Assembly (NCBI RefSeq): GCF_910592395.1
Contig: NC_088312.1
Coordinates: forward strand, 4,714,001 to 4,778,000
Reading direction: 5' to 3'
Length of the DNA: 64,000 bases
Origin: Lineus longissimus
Taxonomy: Eukaryota > Nemertea > Pilidiophora > Heteronemertea > Lineidae
Numbering within the stretch: position 1 is the stretch's first letter; each line of letters starts with the position of its first letter. The notes beneath the pieces were generated by a model that was not told the origin of the DNA, searched no databases, and was given only the letters and a program-made list of their open reading frames with translations. Positions 1 through 15,100 of the stretch are shown in pieces. The translations under genes and the position numbers were made by a program.

Positions 1-2280
1 TTTGAAACCATGGCAACGAAATCTGTACTTATGTCCACGCTTTAAATACTTACATGTACCATGAGATCCTGTAACTGTGATGCGCAAGAGAATTGTAGAG
101 CCTCGGAGCCTGGGGGGTACGGGGTGGGCAGCGGGTACTTATTATGCGGCAGAAGATGATTCCAGGGAAGAAGGGGGCATACTGGAGCAGATCTTCCATG
201 TTAATATTCCTCCATGGCGAATGAGATAAGAAAGGGCCAAGGGGGATTTGGGCTAGCGTATCAAAATTTCATGCTTGATGATTAGATTTTGACATTGTTT
301 TTGGGGAAAGAGCTCTTTGCATCACTAGGCTGTGTCTTGCTGATACCAGGTTGATTTTCAACCTTCTGGGTTTTTTGAGTGCAGTTTTATTGTGTGCAGT
401 TTTAGTCCTTTATACCGTTTCCCCACACTTCATGATGTACAGTATTTGTGAAATCATGCTTTTGAGGCAAGGTTTTTATAAACCGCTTGGCTTTCTTCTC
501 TTTCTTATAAGCTCTGCTGAAAAAATCCCGCTCAGTGCTCCCTCAAAAGAATTGTTAATTTTTTTAATGCTATCTCTTTTAATAGTTGCTGTTGAAGTTT
601 AGTGATACTTGAGACCACTCAAAATTTATTGATTTTCAAATACTTCTAGTTATCAGTTATTTACTTCTCTGATTTGAAAAATCGTCAGCCCGAATTTATT
701 TATGCCATCAACTCAGCCTAAAGGTCTTATTGCATGTATTGAGAAATTGTACTTGACACATTTTTGAATGTAAAGGTTTGGGAACTTTCTCCCCACTAAA
801 TGATTCAAAAGATGTTTCTGACAGTTAAGAGACCAGCCTTTTATTCACTTGTGAGTCAGCCAGGACTCCACGATTTTTAAAGTGGTGGACCAGTGTTTTC
901 AGATACATGCAGGACAAGCTCCATCACAAGAGCTTTTATCATTTTTAACATATTGCTAAATTTTGAACTTTTAACTTGTAGGCAAAGTCTGAATTACGAC
1001 TGCAAGCAATCAGCTTATCATCATCATTTTCTGACAATTCTCTTCCGTTTAGATAAAAAGAAGAGTAATTATCAAAGGCGTCTCGTCATGTAGTCAATAA
1101 AGCCACACCCAGGTTTTGTAATGATGATTTCCTAACGGAACATTAGCTAACACGTGCCTTGTCAATTGCTGTAAAACCAGTGTATTCTGAGAGCCTGCTA
1201 ATTTTCCAGTTGGTCTGTGGTCACATTTTGCCTCTTCATGGCACAATATAAGTTTCAGATCTTGTCAGTCATTTCGGTCATCAGTTGTTATGTCCCCTTT
1301 CTTTTGACCACTCCTCACTGATAATATCACTTTAACGGATGCAAGTGCTTGTGGCAATTGAAGTACATAATATTATAAGTTTAACTGTATCCAGATCGAA
1401 TTCAATTGCATCTTGCCACATGAGCCCCGTCCCCTGGTGCTGCTCAGTAGAGTTTAGGATTGAACTCTTGGATTTTGTCAAGAAAGATGGTCTGATTGTG
1501 CTTCCTTACCATGCTGCTCGTTTTGCAACAAGAGTTCAATCTTGTATTGTATAGGTCAACTGCCATGATTGCAGTGTTGATCCAGACAAAATCGAAGTGA
1601 GATAAACTCAATTTATTTCACTAATGAACGGATCAGCATTGGCAAGTCCACCACCTCCTGTCGGGATGTTTAATATAATGATATTGACCTTTTCTGAATC
1701 TTCTCTCAAAGTTTGGCCTAATGAGTGGAGAATGGTTATACTCTTTTTCGTGAAGTTTGAAAATGCTTATGGTACTCATTAGACTCTTGCATAAATTATC
1801 AGCGGTCATACACTGCTGATATTGTCATTTCTACTTTTGACTATACATGTACGTGAGTAACTATAGTCTGACTTTGTCTCAGTATATGACTGTGATCCTT
1901 GGCGTTCAAGCAAATATTTGTAGCCGAGTGTATTCATAACATTCTGAACACACACATCCAAGTCAATTGCAAAGATATCGAGTCATTGCCATGGGAGAAT
2001 TAGGTTGGGATTTTATTGATTATTACTTGATCTGAGGAATGTAAACAACCAATGTTGTGAAATACTGCATGCTCAGCTCAGTGTAGATACATGTATGTTG
2101 AGGACGGTTTGATCAGCCTTTCATTTCGCCTGCATGACTGTAGACATTTTAAGTAACCTTGCTGTTTTGAGATATCTGCCTGAAAGGTCTCGTGGCTTTC
2201 TCTTCACTTAAACATACTGCACCTGCCAGAACTTGCTATATTCTACTGTTTACCTTGTTTTGTTGGATATGATGTGATAA
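1..2280. other. 5' flank / possible 5' UTR of the anoctamin gene
   Basis: No coding exon is recognised here. The open frames are short, composition-driven and match no family I know. The stretch ends with stop codons (TGA TAA at 2275-2280) directly in front of and in frame with the proposed ATG at 2281, so the reading frame cannot extend upstream without another splice acceptor. Promoter elements and untranslated exons of the anoctamin gene are expected here or left of the window, but I see no convincing TATA box or initiator. Confidence 0.4.
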
Positions 2281-5200
2281 ATGGCTGCACGGACTAGGAA
2301 TAAAGTTCGGCCCAAAGGTAATGCTCAAAAGTAACTAAATCTTTCTGTAGGCTACTTCCATTGAATTTAGTGATTTATTCTTGGCAGCTATTCAACTCAA
2401 CGTTCCCGGACAGTGCTGAATCTGCTCAAAGTTGGCTTTTCTTCCCCCAGGTCCTACATTCTTCTGACCTCTCCTGGCTCCTCTTGACTGGCAGTCTTGT
2501 ATGGCAGCAGCAGTGCTGAAAGCAGGGAATTATCATGACATGAATGATGCAAATAGTCATATCAGTTATTCACTGAATACCGAAGTGCAGAAGAAGATGC
2601 ACCCCAACTTTTTTTTGTTTGGTGGGCTTGCCGGGTATAATTTAGTTGCATCATATTGGCAATGGACTATGGCAATTATATAGTACACATTTTTATCCAG
2701 CATGACTGCATTTGACAACAATAATGTTGTTGAATTATTCCGATAATGTGCAAACACATCTGGTTACAGTCATATTCATGGCTGTACGAAATTTCATGGC
2801 ATACGGAACTGTCACTTTCACTGTCTAGGCCAGTCCTGACATGCCTACACATAAATCCAACTTATCCAGGCATATTTGATCCATATGTTTCTTTGGATAC
2901 AGTAGTCCGTAGCAGATTATCAACTTGCATCGTTCTTCTGTAGTTTTGGAATACATCATATCAGGAAGGGCTTGGGAAATTTGTGAAAAATTTAGTGGCA
3001 AACACTTTATTAAAAGGGAAGATGTCAAAAACAGGATTTTCAAACCAGCATGGGAAGGAAGGTAAGATCAAGAAAAGATCATGAGTCGGACACTTCACGG
3101 CAAGCTGGATCTTGATTTGAGAGTAGAAGAAAGGTTAAAATGGGGCTGTTGCTGGTTCAAATGGATCCAAGAGCTTATTTCCCGACTCTGCCATACTGGT
3201 CCCTAGTTCACGGTGAAGTCAATTGGAAAAGAAAAAAAAGTCCCTTGGGCTCCTAGTCGGGCACTACTATGAGCAAATGTGTTGAAGTACATGTAGTATA
3301 CAATAATAGCATTATCTTGTTGTTTTTCTTAAAGGAGAAGTTGGTGTTACGTTAGCCAACAGTGACAGTGTTCAGGAAGGCACCATGGAAGAGGAGAAGA
3401 AACCCTTACCAGAAGGTTAAAAAGATGTTGTACTTGTCATTGTCTGTGTTTTTATGCCGTATTGCACCATTTCAATTTCTTATTCTCACTTCATCAATTC
3501 AGTTTGTGATGGAATGATGTTTTCAGTTAGCTTTCATGTTCAGGAGTTGTGGAGATGTTGCAGCACACACTTTCATTCTGTTTCGAATGTCACTTTCATT
3601 CTGTTTCTGATTTTCTTATTTCAGTTAAGTGTCAAATACCATGGCTTATCTGAGCTTTTCTGGGTACTGGCATTATTGCCGAAATGAGCTAGTCTTTTCT
3701 TTTGTTTTGATACATATCAGTTTCTTTGTGGTATGATAAGCCAGCTGTCGTCAAAACGAGGCACACAGGGTGCATAAAATAAACAATAGTTCGTTGTAAT
3801 CGAGGTGTTTTAGAGTAATGTGCTGCCTCGATCAACAAACAGTATTTTGTCGTTCAGTACATTCGAGACCACAAGTGTGTATTGATTTCACTGACGAGCA
3901 TACCCATCCTATATGAAAGCTATTGTTGTGGTTGAATCTGCTGTGTTGGCTATGTGGGCGGTTTCAATTTGCCATTCTGTTATAGTTTTCCATCAGAGAG
4001 ATTATCTGACATATCATCAGACAGGGGACATGCCAGTCAGTGGTCAAGCAGCAGTGTAATTTTTTCCAATATTGCCTCTGATGCTTCCATGATTAGTCAG
4101 TGCCTCAGGGAAATATTTGAAATGCTCATTTGAACACGAAAAGCAAATATGGCCAACACGTCTAATATAGCTGATGTACTTGTTCTTTCAACATGTTGTT
4201 GTGTTGGGTGTTGGTTAAAAATTACAAGTGCTTCAAATTCCAACTCTAGGTGTTGGCATAAATATAATTGGCATCTAAATGATTTGTGTCAAGTGTTCAT
4301 AAAGTCAACAGCAACTACTGATATAAGTGATGTAGAATACATGATAAGCACAAGTCACATTGTGTTGAAAGTTAAATGCAACAAATTAAAGAATACTATT
4401 CATTTCAATAAAGCCAGTAATGTATTTTGTGTTTCAGATACTGAAGAGAGGTATCCACCTGCCAGTGACCTTAACGACGTCAAGGTCGACACGAATGACG
4501 AGGTGAGTTGAAGTAATGGGACTAATTTTGTCTTTTGTCCTTGATTGTGACTTTGTCCCTGATGTGACTTGTCCCGGTTGGGACAATTGTGTTTGTTCGT
4601 GGTGCCAGTGATTTCACCTGGGAAGGTGCGTAAAAGTCAAGTCTATGTTATGTACTGAAACATGAATGAAGCTGGATGTTCTCACACTACAAGAATGATC
4701 GTGTTTTAGAGAGGCTGAGCTGTAATGCCAGTATCTCCCTCTTATACAAGCCAGCTGGCCAAGTGAATGCCAAAATACTTGACCCTATCACTATATCTGT
4801 ATTATTGGTGGATTATTCAGGCCAGTAGCCCATGTCTTGAAAGTGCCCACCTCTTGAAAGCTTTTGTATAGTCAGGTAACTAATAGATATCAGACAGTGT
4901 AGGCAAATGACAGGAGAAAATGTAGGGTGATTACCAAATCTTGGGTCAGCCTCTAAATTCAAGATGATGGACTCAGTAGAGCCCGGGAGTCTGACCCGGA
5001 GCAGGTTTGTTTACATTTTCTCTGCATCTAACATTGATTTTGCATAATATGTCTTTGAGGGAATGAGATTGTTTCAAATTAAAGTGTCTGGTTTTCAATC
5101 AATACAACTGTGTCAGATCATTCAAACAAGCCATGACAGAACTCCTTCATTGGCAACTTCTATAACTTTGGTACCCGGAGATAGAAACTGTTCATATGGG

Positions 5201-8200
5201 AGGAATGGCACAATCCTGCCATATCTAGAATGGTGTGTACTACAAAAACTACCCCTGAAGTCTCAAAAGTCGCTTGTTCATCTTGCTTGTTCATCTGAGC
5301 TGAAGCCGTTTGTTGATTGTACATGTTTTTTGCATGTTACTATATTTAATATTTTCTAAAATATTTGATTTATAAAAAGTTCTTTTATGTCTTTAACATC
5401 TATTATGGCTTTTATCAGCGTCTTAAAAAATGCTGCAAATGGATAAAGATGAAACAAATGCGTGTTCACGCAGACGTCTCCGCTGAAAGTGAAAATGCAG
5501 AGAGCAAAGTGTTCAATAACCTTGATATATTGAATGATAACATAGAACCACCCGCAGTAAGTCATTGACAACCCTGACTGAAAATAGCCCCATAAAAAAG
5601 CAAATTTAAACTATCTATCAGGCAAGTTGAAGCAGATAACTTGATACCTTGGATGTTAATTAAAGTTTAATTTTAATTTCTTTAGAAAAAACTTGAAGTA
5701 AGTGTTTGCTGTTTAAAAAACTCTGCTGTTCAACTAACTGCCTATTGCACACTTTATGTAGTTCTTCAGAATTGTATGTTCTGGTAAACATGGTTATTGT
5801 TTGATGTGCATATACAAAAACTAACCCTTGTCAGAGCAAACTGTGACTAACTGTGGATGACTTCCCTGAATGTTGTTAATCATGGGGCACTCTTAATCAT
5901 GCTCTTTCCAGCATATTTTGGTAGATGTTGTATCACCTTCATTTTCCAAATGCCTCCCTGGCCTAACTGAGTAAAAGTCATCTCTAAAGAAACTGGTCTG
6001 AGGTTATTTCCTGTGGCAATCTCTTTTCCTCTCTCAAAAAACTATACCTTCTATTAAAGTCTATGTCTCCGCCTCATAGTCTCTGTGGAAAGTGCCATGA
6101 TGGCTGATATTTTTATGATGATAGTCTTTCCTAATGAGTTCGTTATGGGACTTTCAGTCAGGGTTAAAGCTTTCAGTCACCGATTGGTATTGTTCTGCAC
6201 CAAAATAGAGTGAACACCCTCTGCAACAGCCGAATTTTCAAAAACTCTTAGTTGCATGTACCTATTATCGTAGAAAATGATGTGTTGTCAGTTGTCCATA
6301 CAACAGTGTAATCAACTCGGCTGTTTCCGTGGAGCTTATCAATATCATATCAGTTTTTCATTACTTATTGAAAAATTTTGAGTTCGGTTTTGAATTCCAT
6401 TGCCATCGACTCACTGATTTGACACGAGTTCCTGTAGTGTTTTGATTTTTCTGGTCGCAAAGTTATTATATTTTTTAAGTCTACCAAACATATTTTTGGC
6501 AAAATTGTGTCATTAGTTTTGACCACGTTGCAAATATCAGATTGACAATTACAGGTCTGTTAGACTTTCCTCGGTCGTAATTTCATTGAATGAAAATAAC
6601 TTTGAAAGTGGGTTACATTGCCTAGTTACTGTTGTTTAGGCTTTCGTATCCTGATGTCCTTTTCCTTCCCCATGGCTATCCCATGTTACACAACTAATTA
6701 TTTTGTTCCAGTATATTCCCCTCCATAGATATTACGCTTCTGATGGCACTAGTTCTTCTTCGTCTGTCAAATCTTGGAGAAAACCAGATGCAGCGGTATC
6801 TATTCTTGATGAAATCTATAATCCTGGCGTCCCTTCCCACAGTACTCCCCATTTATCCAAAATGTGTACATAATCCTGGGTTTAATTCAAATTGTAGATA
6901 AGGGAAACCTGCCACTTGTGAACAATTTTTGTAACTATTTGCCAGTGCTTGGCCAGTCCACAATCTGCTAACCTTTGGCCTTACTTCTGCTTTACCTTCC
7001 TTGGTAAAAGAATATCCTAGAATAAATCATCCTAGCTGATTTCTTGCTTTTTCCTTGGCAAGTGTAAAATCCTGTTAAAAATAATCATTGGCATTGCTCT
7101 ACCAAAAATGGGGGGGGTCAGATGCCCTTTAAGCCCCTGGATCACGCAGCATTTTATGGCACTTTAGGAAAATGTTTGATACAGCCCGACTTTTATTGTT
7201 TACTAACTCGAGCGCTTGACTTTCTTGTTTTCAGCAGTTTGTGTTGTTATATGTATTTGCTCTTTAGCTCCATGTATTTTATGATCTGGCTGTTTTGTTT
7301 TTCACGACAGATGGGTGAACGAGCACCGTTAGCTGGTGACATGCATGGCATAGACGTTGAGGAGGCCAAGGTAGCATGCCACTTGATGTTGTTAGCACTC
7401 ACAACACTCACAGATGAAATAACTTCTTCTATCATCAACTCAAAGAAAATGCTCTAGTTTACATGATCTACCGTTTCATTTAAAAATAACAAAATAACAA
7501 AATGGATGTCATGACCAACGGACCATCATGTATAACTTAAGAAGTTAGAAAGCATACATGTAGAATCGGATATACCCCGCCCTCTTAAGGAGGTCAGGTA
7601 CTTGTATTTTTATGCTGATGATGAGGAAGTTATTTTGCCTGTTATATTCTGAAGTGAAAGAATGGATATTTTCCTGGGCACTGCATGATAATGCTGAGGT
7701 TCAAGTATAGTAAGATAACTGGATGCGGTGCGAGTTCTAACATTCATGCCTGATTCTGCTTTGTTATGCAGTTCTCTGACATTTGTCGCCTTCAGATAAC
7801 CAATGGTGTTGCCCAATACTGCGTGTCCATAGAACGTTCCTTTGAGAGCTTGTTGCCTTGACTTGTGGTAGTATTTTCATTATCTCCATATCATGTTCCC
7901 TGGCACAACCATTAGATATGTCCAATCAGCCAAATTAAGGTTGATTTTGTTTGTAGAGTGTCACTTTGTCACAAGCAAACATGGACCAAAGAAAAACAAA
8001 TCAAGGGAACTGTCTGTGGATATGCTGCCTTATAGTAGTTATGTACATGTAGTACTTGCGTTGACACCGTTTCAGATCCTTGTGTGCCCTTGGGATAGAC
8101 AAGAAATAACTGAGTATTCCGGTACTCAAAACCTTATGTGCTTGATTTCAATCCAGAACTCACCAGGTTTAGAACCATTGGTATTGAGTATTAAAAATCA

Positions 8201-9111
8201 ACAACGTTTTCAAAATTATGCATCGTCATGGAGATAATTAAGCAGGGCACATGAGGGTTATAAACACTAACACATGTGTACTGTAACAATTGTACTTTCT
8301 AACTTGAATGAACTTTCTAACTTGAATGTAATCTATTTTCTAACTTGAAAGTGTGGTTGACTTACGATAAATGGGAAAAAGTGATCAAGGCAAATCCATT
8401 TAGTTTGAAATTGGAAATCAAATACTCTGGAGAACTTAGTGGTTAATTAATCTAATACGTCTACCAGATGATTCCCAAAAGATTTCAGCTGATTGTGATG
8501 AAAAATTAAAATGGAAACCTCCGTGCCTTGGCCGCCTCATGAAGTGGTGTTCAACCTGTTGGTAAATGTAAATGTTGTGTCTTCATGTAATGTGGTAACT
8601 GTCTTATCTTAACTCAGAGGGCCTAACACGATATTCAGGAGTTAAATTTCTTACAATGAAGTAGGAATCACTGTCCTGTCCTTCGGTGTTTGTGTGTAAT
8701 AATAACTGTCTTGTCTTTGCCTTGGTTTGATCTCTCAAATCTGAAAGCATCTATTGACTGAGTAGATCGTAGGGTATGGCATTCGGTTGCAACAGTTTTC
8801 TGGCATTTTGATCTGGGATATCTTCATTGCATATCATGTCTCCCATATTTACATGTAGCATTTTTTCAGATTGATGATGTAAAAAACAAGGTGATACTTG
8901 TGTCAGTCATCTGCATACATTAAAGCTGTTCTGTTAGCCCGGAAATTTGTTTTAAGACTTTAGTTTGAGATGTAAGTCACTGCCACTAAGTGATATCAGA
9001 ACTACATTTTGTATCTTGTATAAATTGGGAGAAGATGATTAATTTGATTGCATGTACCTGTAGGGCTATCATACCATGGAGGAATACAGTAGCCAAGAAA
9101 GACGAGGACTG
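2281..9111 (+). CDS. Anoctamin N-terminal variable exons (residues about 1-171)
   Basis: Seven short exons carry the cytosolic N-terminus, which varies widely among anoctamins. The start exon 2281-2317 reads [12 protein letters not shown] and ends in phase 1 at a GTAATG donor. Exon 3335-3415 is phase 1/1 (residues [15 protein letters not shown] then [10 protein letters not shown]). Exon 4438-4502 restores phase 0. Then come 5419-5556 (basic [14 protein letters not shown], then acidic), 6712-6795 ([12 protein letters not shown], serine-rich), 7311-7370 ([13 protein letters not shown]) and 9064-9111 ([16 protein letters not shown]), all phase 0. The phase agreement across otherwise unrecognisable small exons is the main evidence. 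I know no homology for this segment, so single exons may be alternative, and translation could instead start at ATG 3385 or ATG 7311. Confidence 0.65.
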
Positions 9112-12100
9112 GTATGTTCAGGAAATATTCTTAAAAACCTGACCAACATTGACAAACTAACTGTTGGGTACAGGTTTTTTCCCCGACTAACCACGTAATT
9201 TCACATTTGGAATGTGATAACATTATATTTTTTTTGTTTTTTTTAGATGTTTCAGGCATCCAGTGATACTTTGTTTCACAAAATATGTAACTTGATGCCA
9301 ATTTATCAGATTTAAAAACTTCTAAATAGTATCATCATTTATTAGTACATTGTGTACTGTTGATAACCTTAACTGAATTATTGGGTGTCGATCGAATTTG
9401 GTGTTGGAAAGATTGCATTCTTTTAAGTGTGAAATTACAAAAAATAAACAAATTTTGTGTTAAAATCCATAACAGTTGTGCCCCATTAAAATATAGGACA
9501 TATACCATATGTTATTGGTGTGGTTTAGGAAGGTTTCAAAAGTAGGATTTGGTATAAGGCTTGGTGCTATAGTGACCTTAAGAGACAACAACTAGCAGTC
9601 TGAACAGAATATTCTTAACGGTATATTTCAAGTATTCAAATTGTACCTTCCACTTTATTACCGTTACCAAAGTTGCCAAAATTGTAGTTGCTGCTTCATG
9701 ACCAAATTCCATAGTCCCTGCTTCTCTTGCCTCTCCCGGTTTTGTGACATGTAACTTTGCTTGCATTCAATGTAGATGATTTTTATCAGTAACATTAGTA
9801 ATGGGCAAAATGGTGCAGAGTGGTTTTGAAAGGGCAGCATGTCTACAGTCACATCAAAGAAAATAAGGAAGTTAGAGAAGATACTGTGTACTGTAGTATG
9901 GTATATCTGCCATAATCCAGTTGTTGGGTTTTGATTTGATTAGAATAAAATCATTATAAATTCACAGTAATAATGAATTAAATACAAGCACAAGCATACA
10001 TACATGTATACTTCATGGGTAATCTTACTAATACTATCATAGACAATGAAAAAGAAACAACGAAAAAGGCTATCAAGTTTGTGAATTATCTGCCCAAATT
10101 GTAAAAGATGCGTTTGTCTACCTCATGTCTTGTTGTGGTAATTTGGTTGGCCAATCTGGCTATTGGACATCTCTTAATCACTGCTGATGGTGTTACAGAG
10201 TGGTCCAAAGTTAATCAATCTCCACTCACTGTCTGCTTCTATTTTCAGAAAGTGGCCAAGGAGACTATGTTCTTTGATGATGGGAAGAGGAGAATCGATT
10301 ATGTCTTGGCCTACAGAGAAGATGACGACGATGACAAGTTTGTCAAGAAACAAGAGAGAAGGGCGATCTACGAAGAGGGCCTTGTTGAATTAGGCCTGGA
10401 GTTGGAGAAGGAGGACAAGAAGGTATGAGTTGCGCATTACACCATGAAATCTAGATGCATACCCAGGCCCAGCTTTAGTGAGGTCACTTGGGAATCCTCA
10501 GCTAAGTTTAGAACTCGAGCAATCCCAGCTATGTTTGCTGACTACATTCTCAAAGCTTGTCTTACACTGGAAACCTCCCTCTAAAATAGCTGTTTTGGTG
10601 CTGTGTGCAAGTAACACCAAAAACGGGATCAGGAGCGTAGGTTGTGTGCCGCTAACATGAAGCAGAGGGTATGTCAGATGTGACTGGGACTAGCTATGGG
10701 GCCTTCAATTGACGGAGATTCATATACATGTTGTTTACCCTAAAGGTTGATCCTGATCATGAACAGTCTGTTCAACATGCTAGAACATACTTCTGCAGAA
10801 CTCGGGAGGGTCAGAGTTAGTGTCGTTTGAAAAGAGCCAACTTGCTATGGGCTATTGATCAACCAAGTTTGTGCTGGACAGTACCCCAAAGTGAACTCCT
10901 TTCATTCAAAAAAGAAGATTTCTCATTTTAAAATACCTTGCTATAATAAATGATAAACTATAACACTATAATGACTCCTTTTTCACAAAATTGGAATCTT
11001 ACGGTAAGTTTAAAAACGACTGATATTACTGCACCCACATTATTTTATCATAGCCAAAATTTAGCTTGTCATTTGTATGTGCATTCTGGTGGATTGATAT
11101 TGAATAAAATTTGGGGGAAATTGCAATTGATACAAGTTTTCCGTTCTGTTGGAATGGTGTTCCATGTAAGATCATTATTGACGTTAAGCTTTTTGCCCTC
11201 AAGTTACGACACTGTGAGATTTGAATGTTTCACCTCTGTATCCCGTCTTGATCAGGTTTATTTTTTTACTCCTGCTCTGTAAAATAATTTGCATCTTCCT
11301 TCCCAAAAAAGATACTCAATAAAATCTTTGCTAAAATTTAAAAAAAAATGAAAAGGTTGAGAAAATATGTGTCTTTAAAATTGCACTATTTTGTTCTATT
11401 ACCCATTGGTGTTGTAGTAGCCTGCTTGATGAATTGATACAATTTGTAGGCCTATGATTTATATGGAACTTGCCGCTTTCGTACTGTGAGCGCTGTCGTC
11501 TGGCCTTGAACTAAAGTGGCCAGACCTGTACTGGATAATAGGATCTCTTCTCCATACAGACTGTGATCTTCGATTTTTGGCCTCTGGTGAAGGCGCCTTT
11601 TCAGAATAATTCACAGATCTGCTTGCATTTTAGCTTGAAGTCATTGCTGCCAATCATATATATTTCATTTTGACAACTTTGCTTCAGATATTTAATGCTT
11701 TATACTAACAGATTTGTTTCATTCAGCAGAGTATGACATCCAACCTTCTAATAACTGCAATGACCCAGCTTTAACTCATGCCTGTTCTCCTTTAAATATC
11801 GCTGCCACCTTTGTTCTTTTGTTTCCTGCTGGCCTGTCTATTAATGGTTGGCGACCAATTAATTTCCTGGCAGTTCCATGTTCTATAGCAGAGGTGATTA
11901 AAAATGACTGGTACTCTTGTCCTGCATTGCTGAGGCAATGAGAGACAAGTGCCAGACAAATATAACTCTATAAGGCCATTATATATGATCAATTTCCCGT
12001 CTGCAATATGTGTCATGACATCCTTATTGGTTAATAATGTTTTTTTTTGGATTATCTGTTGTAACAGATGATTGTAGGTTGACCATCCAAGCTGATGTAC

Positions 12101-15100
12101 GTGTTATCTAGTTCAGAAGTGGTAACTGATGTGAACATGTGTGGTGGTATTAAATACCAAAAAGCATAGTCTTTTTTTAAACATTATGGTCAAACATCCT
12201 GGATACTGCATCAAACAAGTTGATTGTAATTTGTGACGATGAGAGTATTACATTGAAATTATTAACTTTTATTTAGTATGTAGTACTCGGTATACAAAGA
12301 TACCCTTATAACATAAATTCTATTGCAACATATTGATTTTTGTCAGGTACATGTACATGTATATGTATGTTGTAAACAAATACTAATGCTGACACCTGCC
12401 AATAGACAGTAGAACTAACATCTTCAGCTGCTGCATGCCTGGTAATCTTGGAAATGAATAGAATTGAGAATAAAGGATTAGGAATTAGTAGTCAACTGCG
12501 GCTTGGTATCTCAGGTTTTTGCTAGTCAAGATGTTGGCAGATGCTTTGTGGAAGTACCAGCGATGATATTCCCACCATCATGCCAGCAAAGAATGCATGT
12601 CACTTTCAGGGATGATTTGCTCAAGTTTGCGGGGTCAGTAGACCCTTCGAAAGAATTGCTTTTCAAATTTTACTTTTATATACATGCCAAAAGAAGACAG
12701 GCTGCTATTTTTGGGACTGTTGTGAACGCTGCAGATGACTTTTGTATTGACACTCAAGCTGGAAATCGACAGCAACTTTACACATATCTCCGTATTGCAG
12801 GACTCTCAGGATGGGAAGACCTACTACATCAAACTTCATTGCCCATGGGAAGTCTTGACCCGATATGCTGAGTTGATGAGCATGAAGATGCCTATGAAGG
12901 TTAGTTAGCCTAGTCTAGACACCTCTCTAAAATGGGTGGGCTTGGTCAGAGCAGAGACTGTAGATCATTGAGTTCATTATCCGACATTTCTAAAGGTGAT
13001 TAAATGGGCTATTTTAACTGATTGTTATCATATGTCAGCAATGAAAGAAATTGGGGCATGATGACAGCTAGGGAACTGGGGGCTTGCCAAAAGGCACAGC
13101 CTGCAATTTAAGGACTTTGAACAATGTTTTCTTTGCATATCAAGCAAAATGTTAAATAGCATTCCACCAGATTAATCTCGTGTCATTATGATAGCTTAGG
13201 AAGGAGTTATTGGCACCCCTCAATCCACATTTACATCAGGTTTGAGAAAGTTATCGAAAAACTAGGCTATCGTACTCTGCATTTTGCTAGTGTCCATGCA
13301 GAACGGTAAGATAGACTCACTCTTGTGTCATTTCGTTTCATATCAAGCCGGCATTATTCTGCACCAATATTTTGTTAGCCTGCAATATTGATCAGATTTA
13401 AATACGTTACCATCAATGCTAAAATAATTGTGTTCTCCACTCAATTTTGTTTTGGTTAGGCGGGCATGGTAAGCTTAGATTTTGTTGACATTGAGAATGC
13501 CTCAACTTCTGGTCTGGTGGTACATGTTAAAATGAATTTACACTCTGATGTATGATCATTGGTGATCACCGTGCAGTAAAAATCAAGACGCCGATGTAAG
13601 CCTCGTTCTTTATGTCGGTGTCCTGAATTTGACTGCATATCACTATCAGTTGCCAATTGGGTGCATTAGAGTATTGCATTCGGCTTGAGGAACTTCTGGT
13701 CTGGTGGTCCAAAATTAATATTTTTAGCCCACCGTATCAAAATGGGCTGCAGAGAACACTAATGATTTAAATACACTTAACAATTGGATTTTGGGATGTT
13801 AGCCAACAACAGGTCTTTACATCTAATTGCCTGTTTTGCAGGTTTAGGTGAATTAGTTAACTCTTTCTTATGTCACCGTTTATGTCACCGTTTAACACAT
13901 CTTTATTTAAGATCGAAGGCCAAAGTCTGGTAGGTTATTTCTAATGGTAGAGATCAGACCTAATGCGACTGTCATCACATTGTTTGTGAGCACATCATTG
14001 CACCTCAACATCTCCATATTGCTATGAAGTCGTGGCAATTGAGATGAGGGCTCCTTTACAGCAAAATCTATACTAATTGCGTGAACGATGCCCTTAAAAA
14101 TTCTCTGTATAAATCTGCAACATTTTGCATAACAATATTTTGTGTTGTGGTAAACTGGGGGAGCTTAGACCAGGAAGAATTGGGTACCAGAGAGCCTGGC
14201 TAGGGTCGCCCCAGGTTATGGTAGCCTATTGGTCTATCCATGTCCTAAAGTTAGATATTGCTGTGTAAAGCCTGCCTCAGTTCTCACACTGACTTCTTCC
14301 TGATAAAGTTGGTGTTTTGATGTTGATACATGTGGCAAAATAGTTTGTGCTTCCATCTAAGCACAAAACGTATCGGTGTATTTATTTTTTTACATGTTTT
14401 TTATGTTTTTAATATGGGAAAGGGAATATTGCACATAAATGTGCATATCAATATATCACATTTCAAGTTTAATTGTCTGTGATTTAAGTTATCTCGTCGC
14501 TTCTTGAAAAAGACAGAAGGTTTTTAAAACTTTTTTCTTATTTTTTATATTCATGGTTCTGCATGCATTTTGGTACAACGTATCTGGGTTTCGCTGCAGA
14601 GTCCTCTGGCATATTGCTCAGGCTCTCCTCAAAATGTCTCCCCCTTGAGGTGAGGCTTTGGCTTGTGGGTTTAGCATGGGTTAATAGGGGGTCACTGTTA
14701 GGCTTTTTCATCAAAACATTAATAGATCAGCCAGTGACGGTGGTCGTGTGAACAGTGTGTGATGACAGTCAGGTTATTGAAAAATTGGCTTGTTCGGCTC
14801 AAGTTGTCTTCAATACCTGTGCATCAGAAATATGTTAGCTCATGCTGTTGTACGGTAGATGAATGAAGAGGACTAATTTGAGTCGAGATTTTGTTGTGAA
14901 TGTACAGTAGTTGTAGCTAATCACGACCTACTTATCTGAAGTAAGACAATCCATTGCTTTAGAATTTAGTTGCAATGGATAAGTCCACTTCAGTTTTAGG
15001 TGTGATACTGAGTCATTTTCTGCATTTTGCATGTGAAGACAACTTCAGGTTGCACCCTATTTGTGAATACATTTCTTTTGTCAAATGACAGTCAATCAAC

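Noticed and set aside
4149-4511. 120-codon + strand frame
   Set aside because: It is intron read-through ending in the real 65-nt exon 4438-4502. Only the part after the TTTCAG acceptor fits the gene model.
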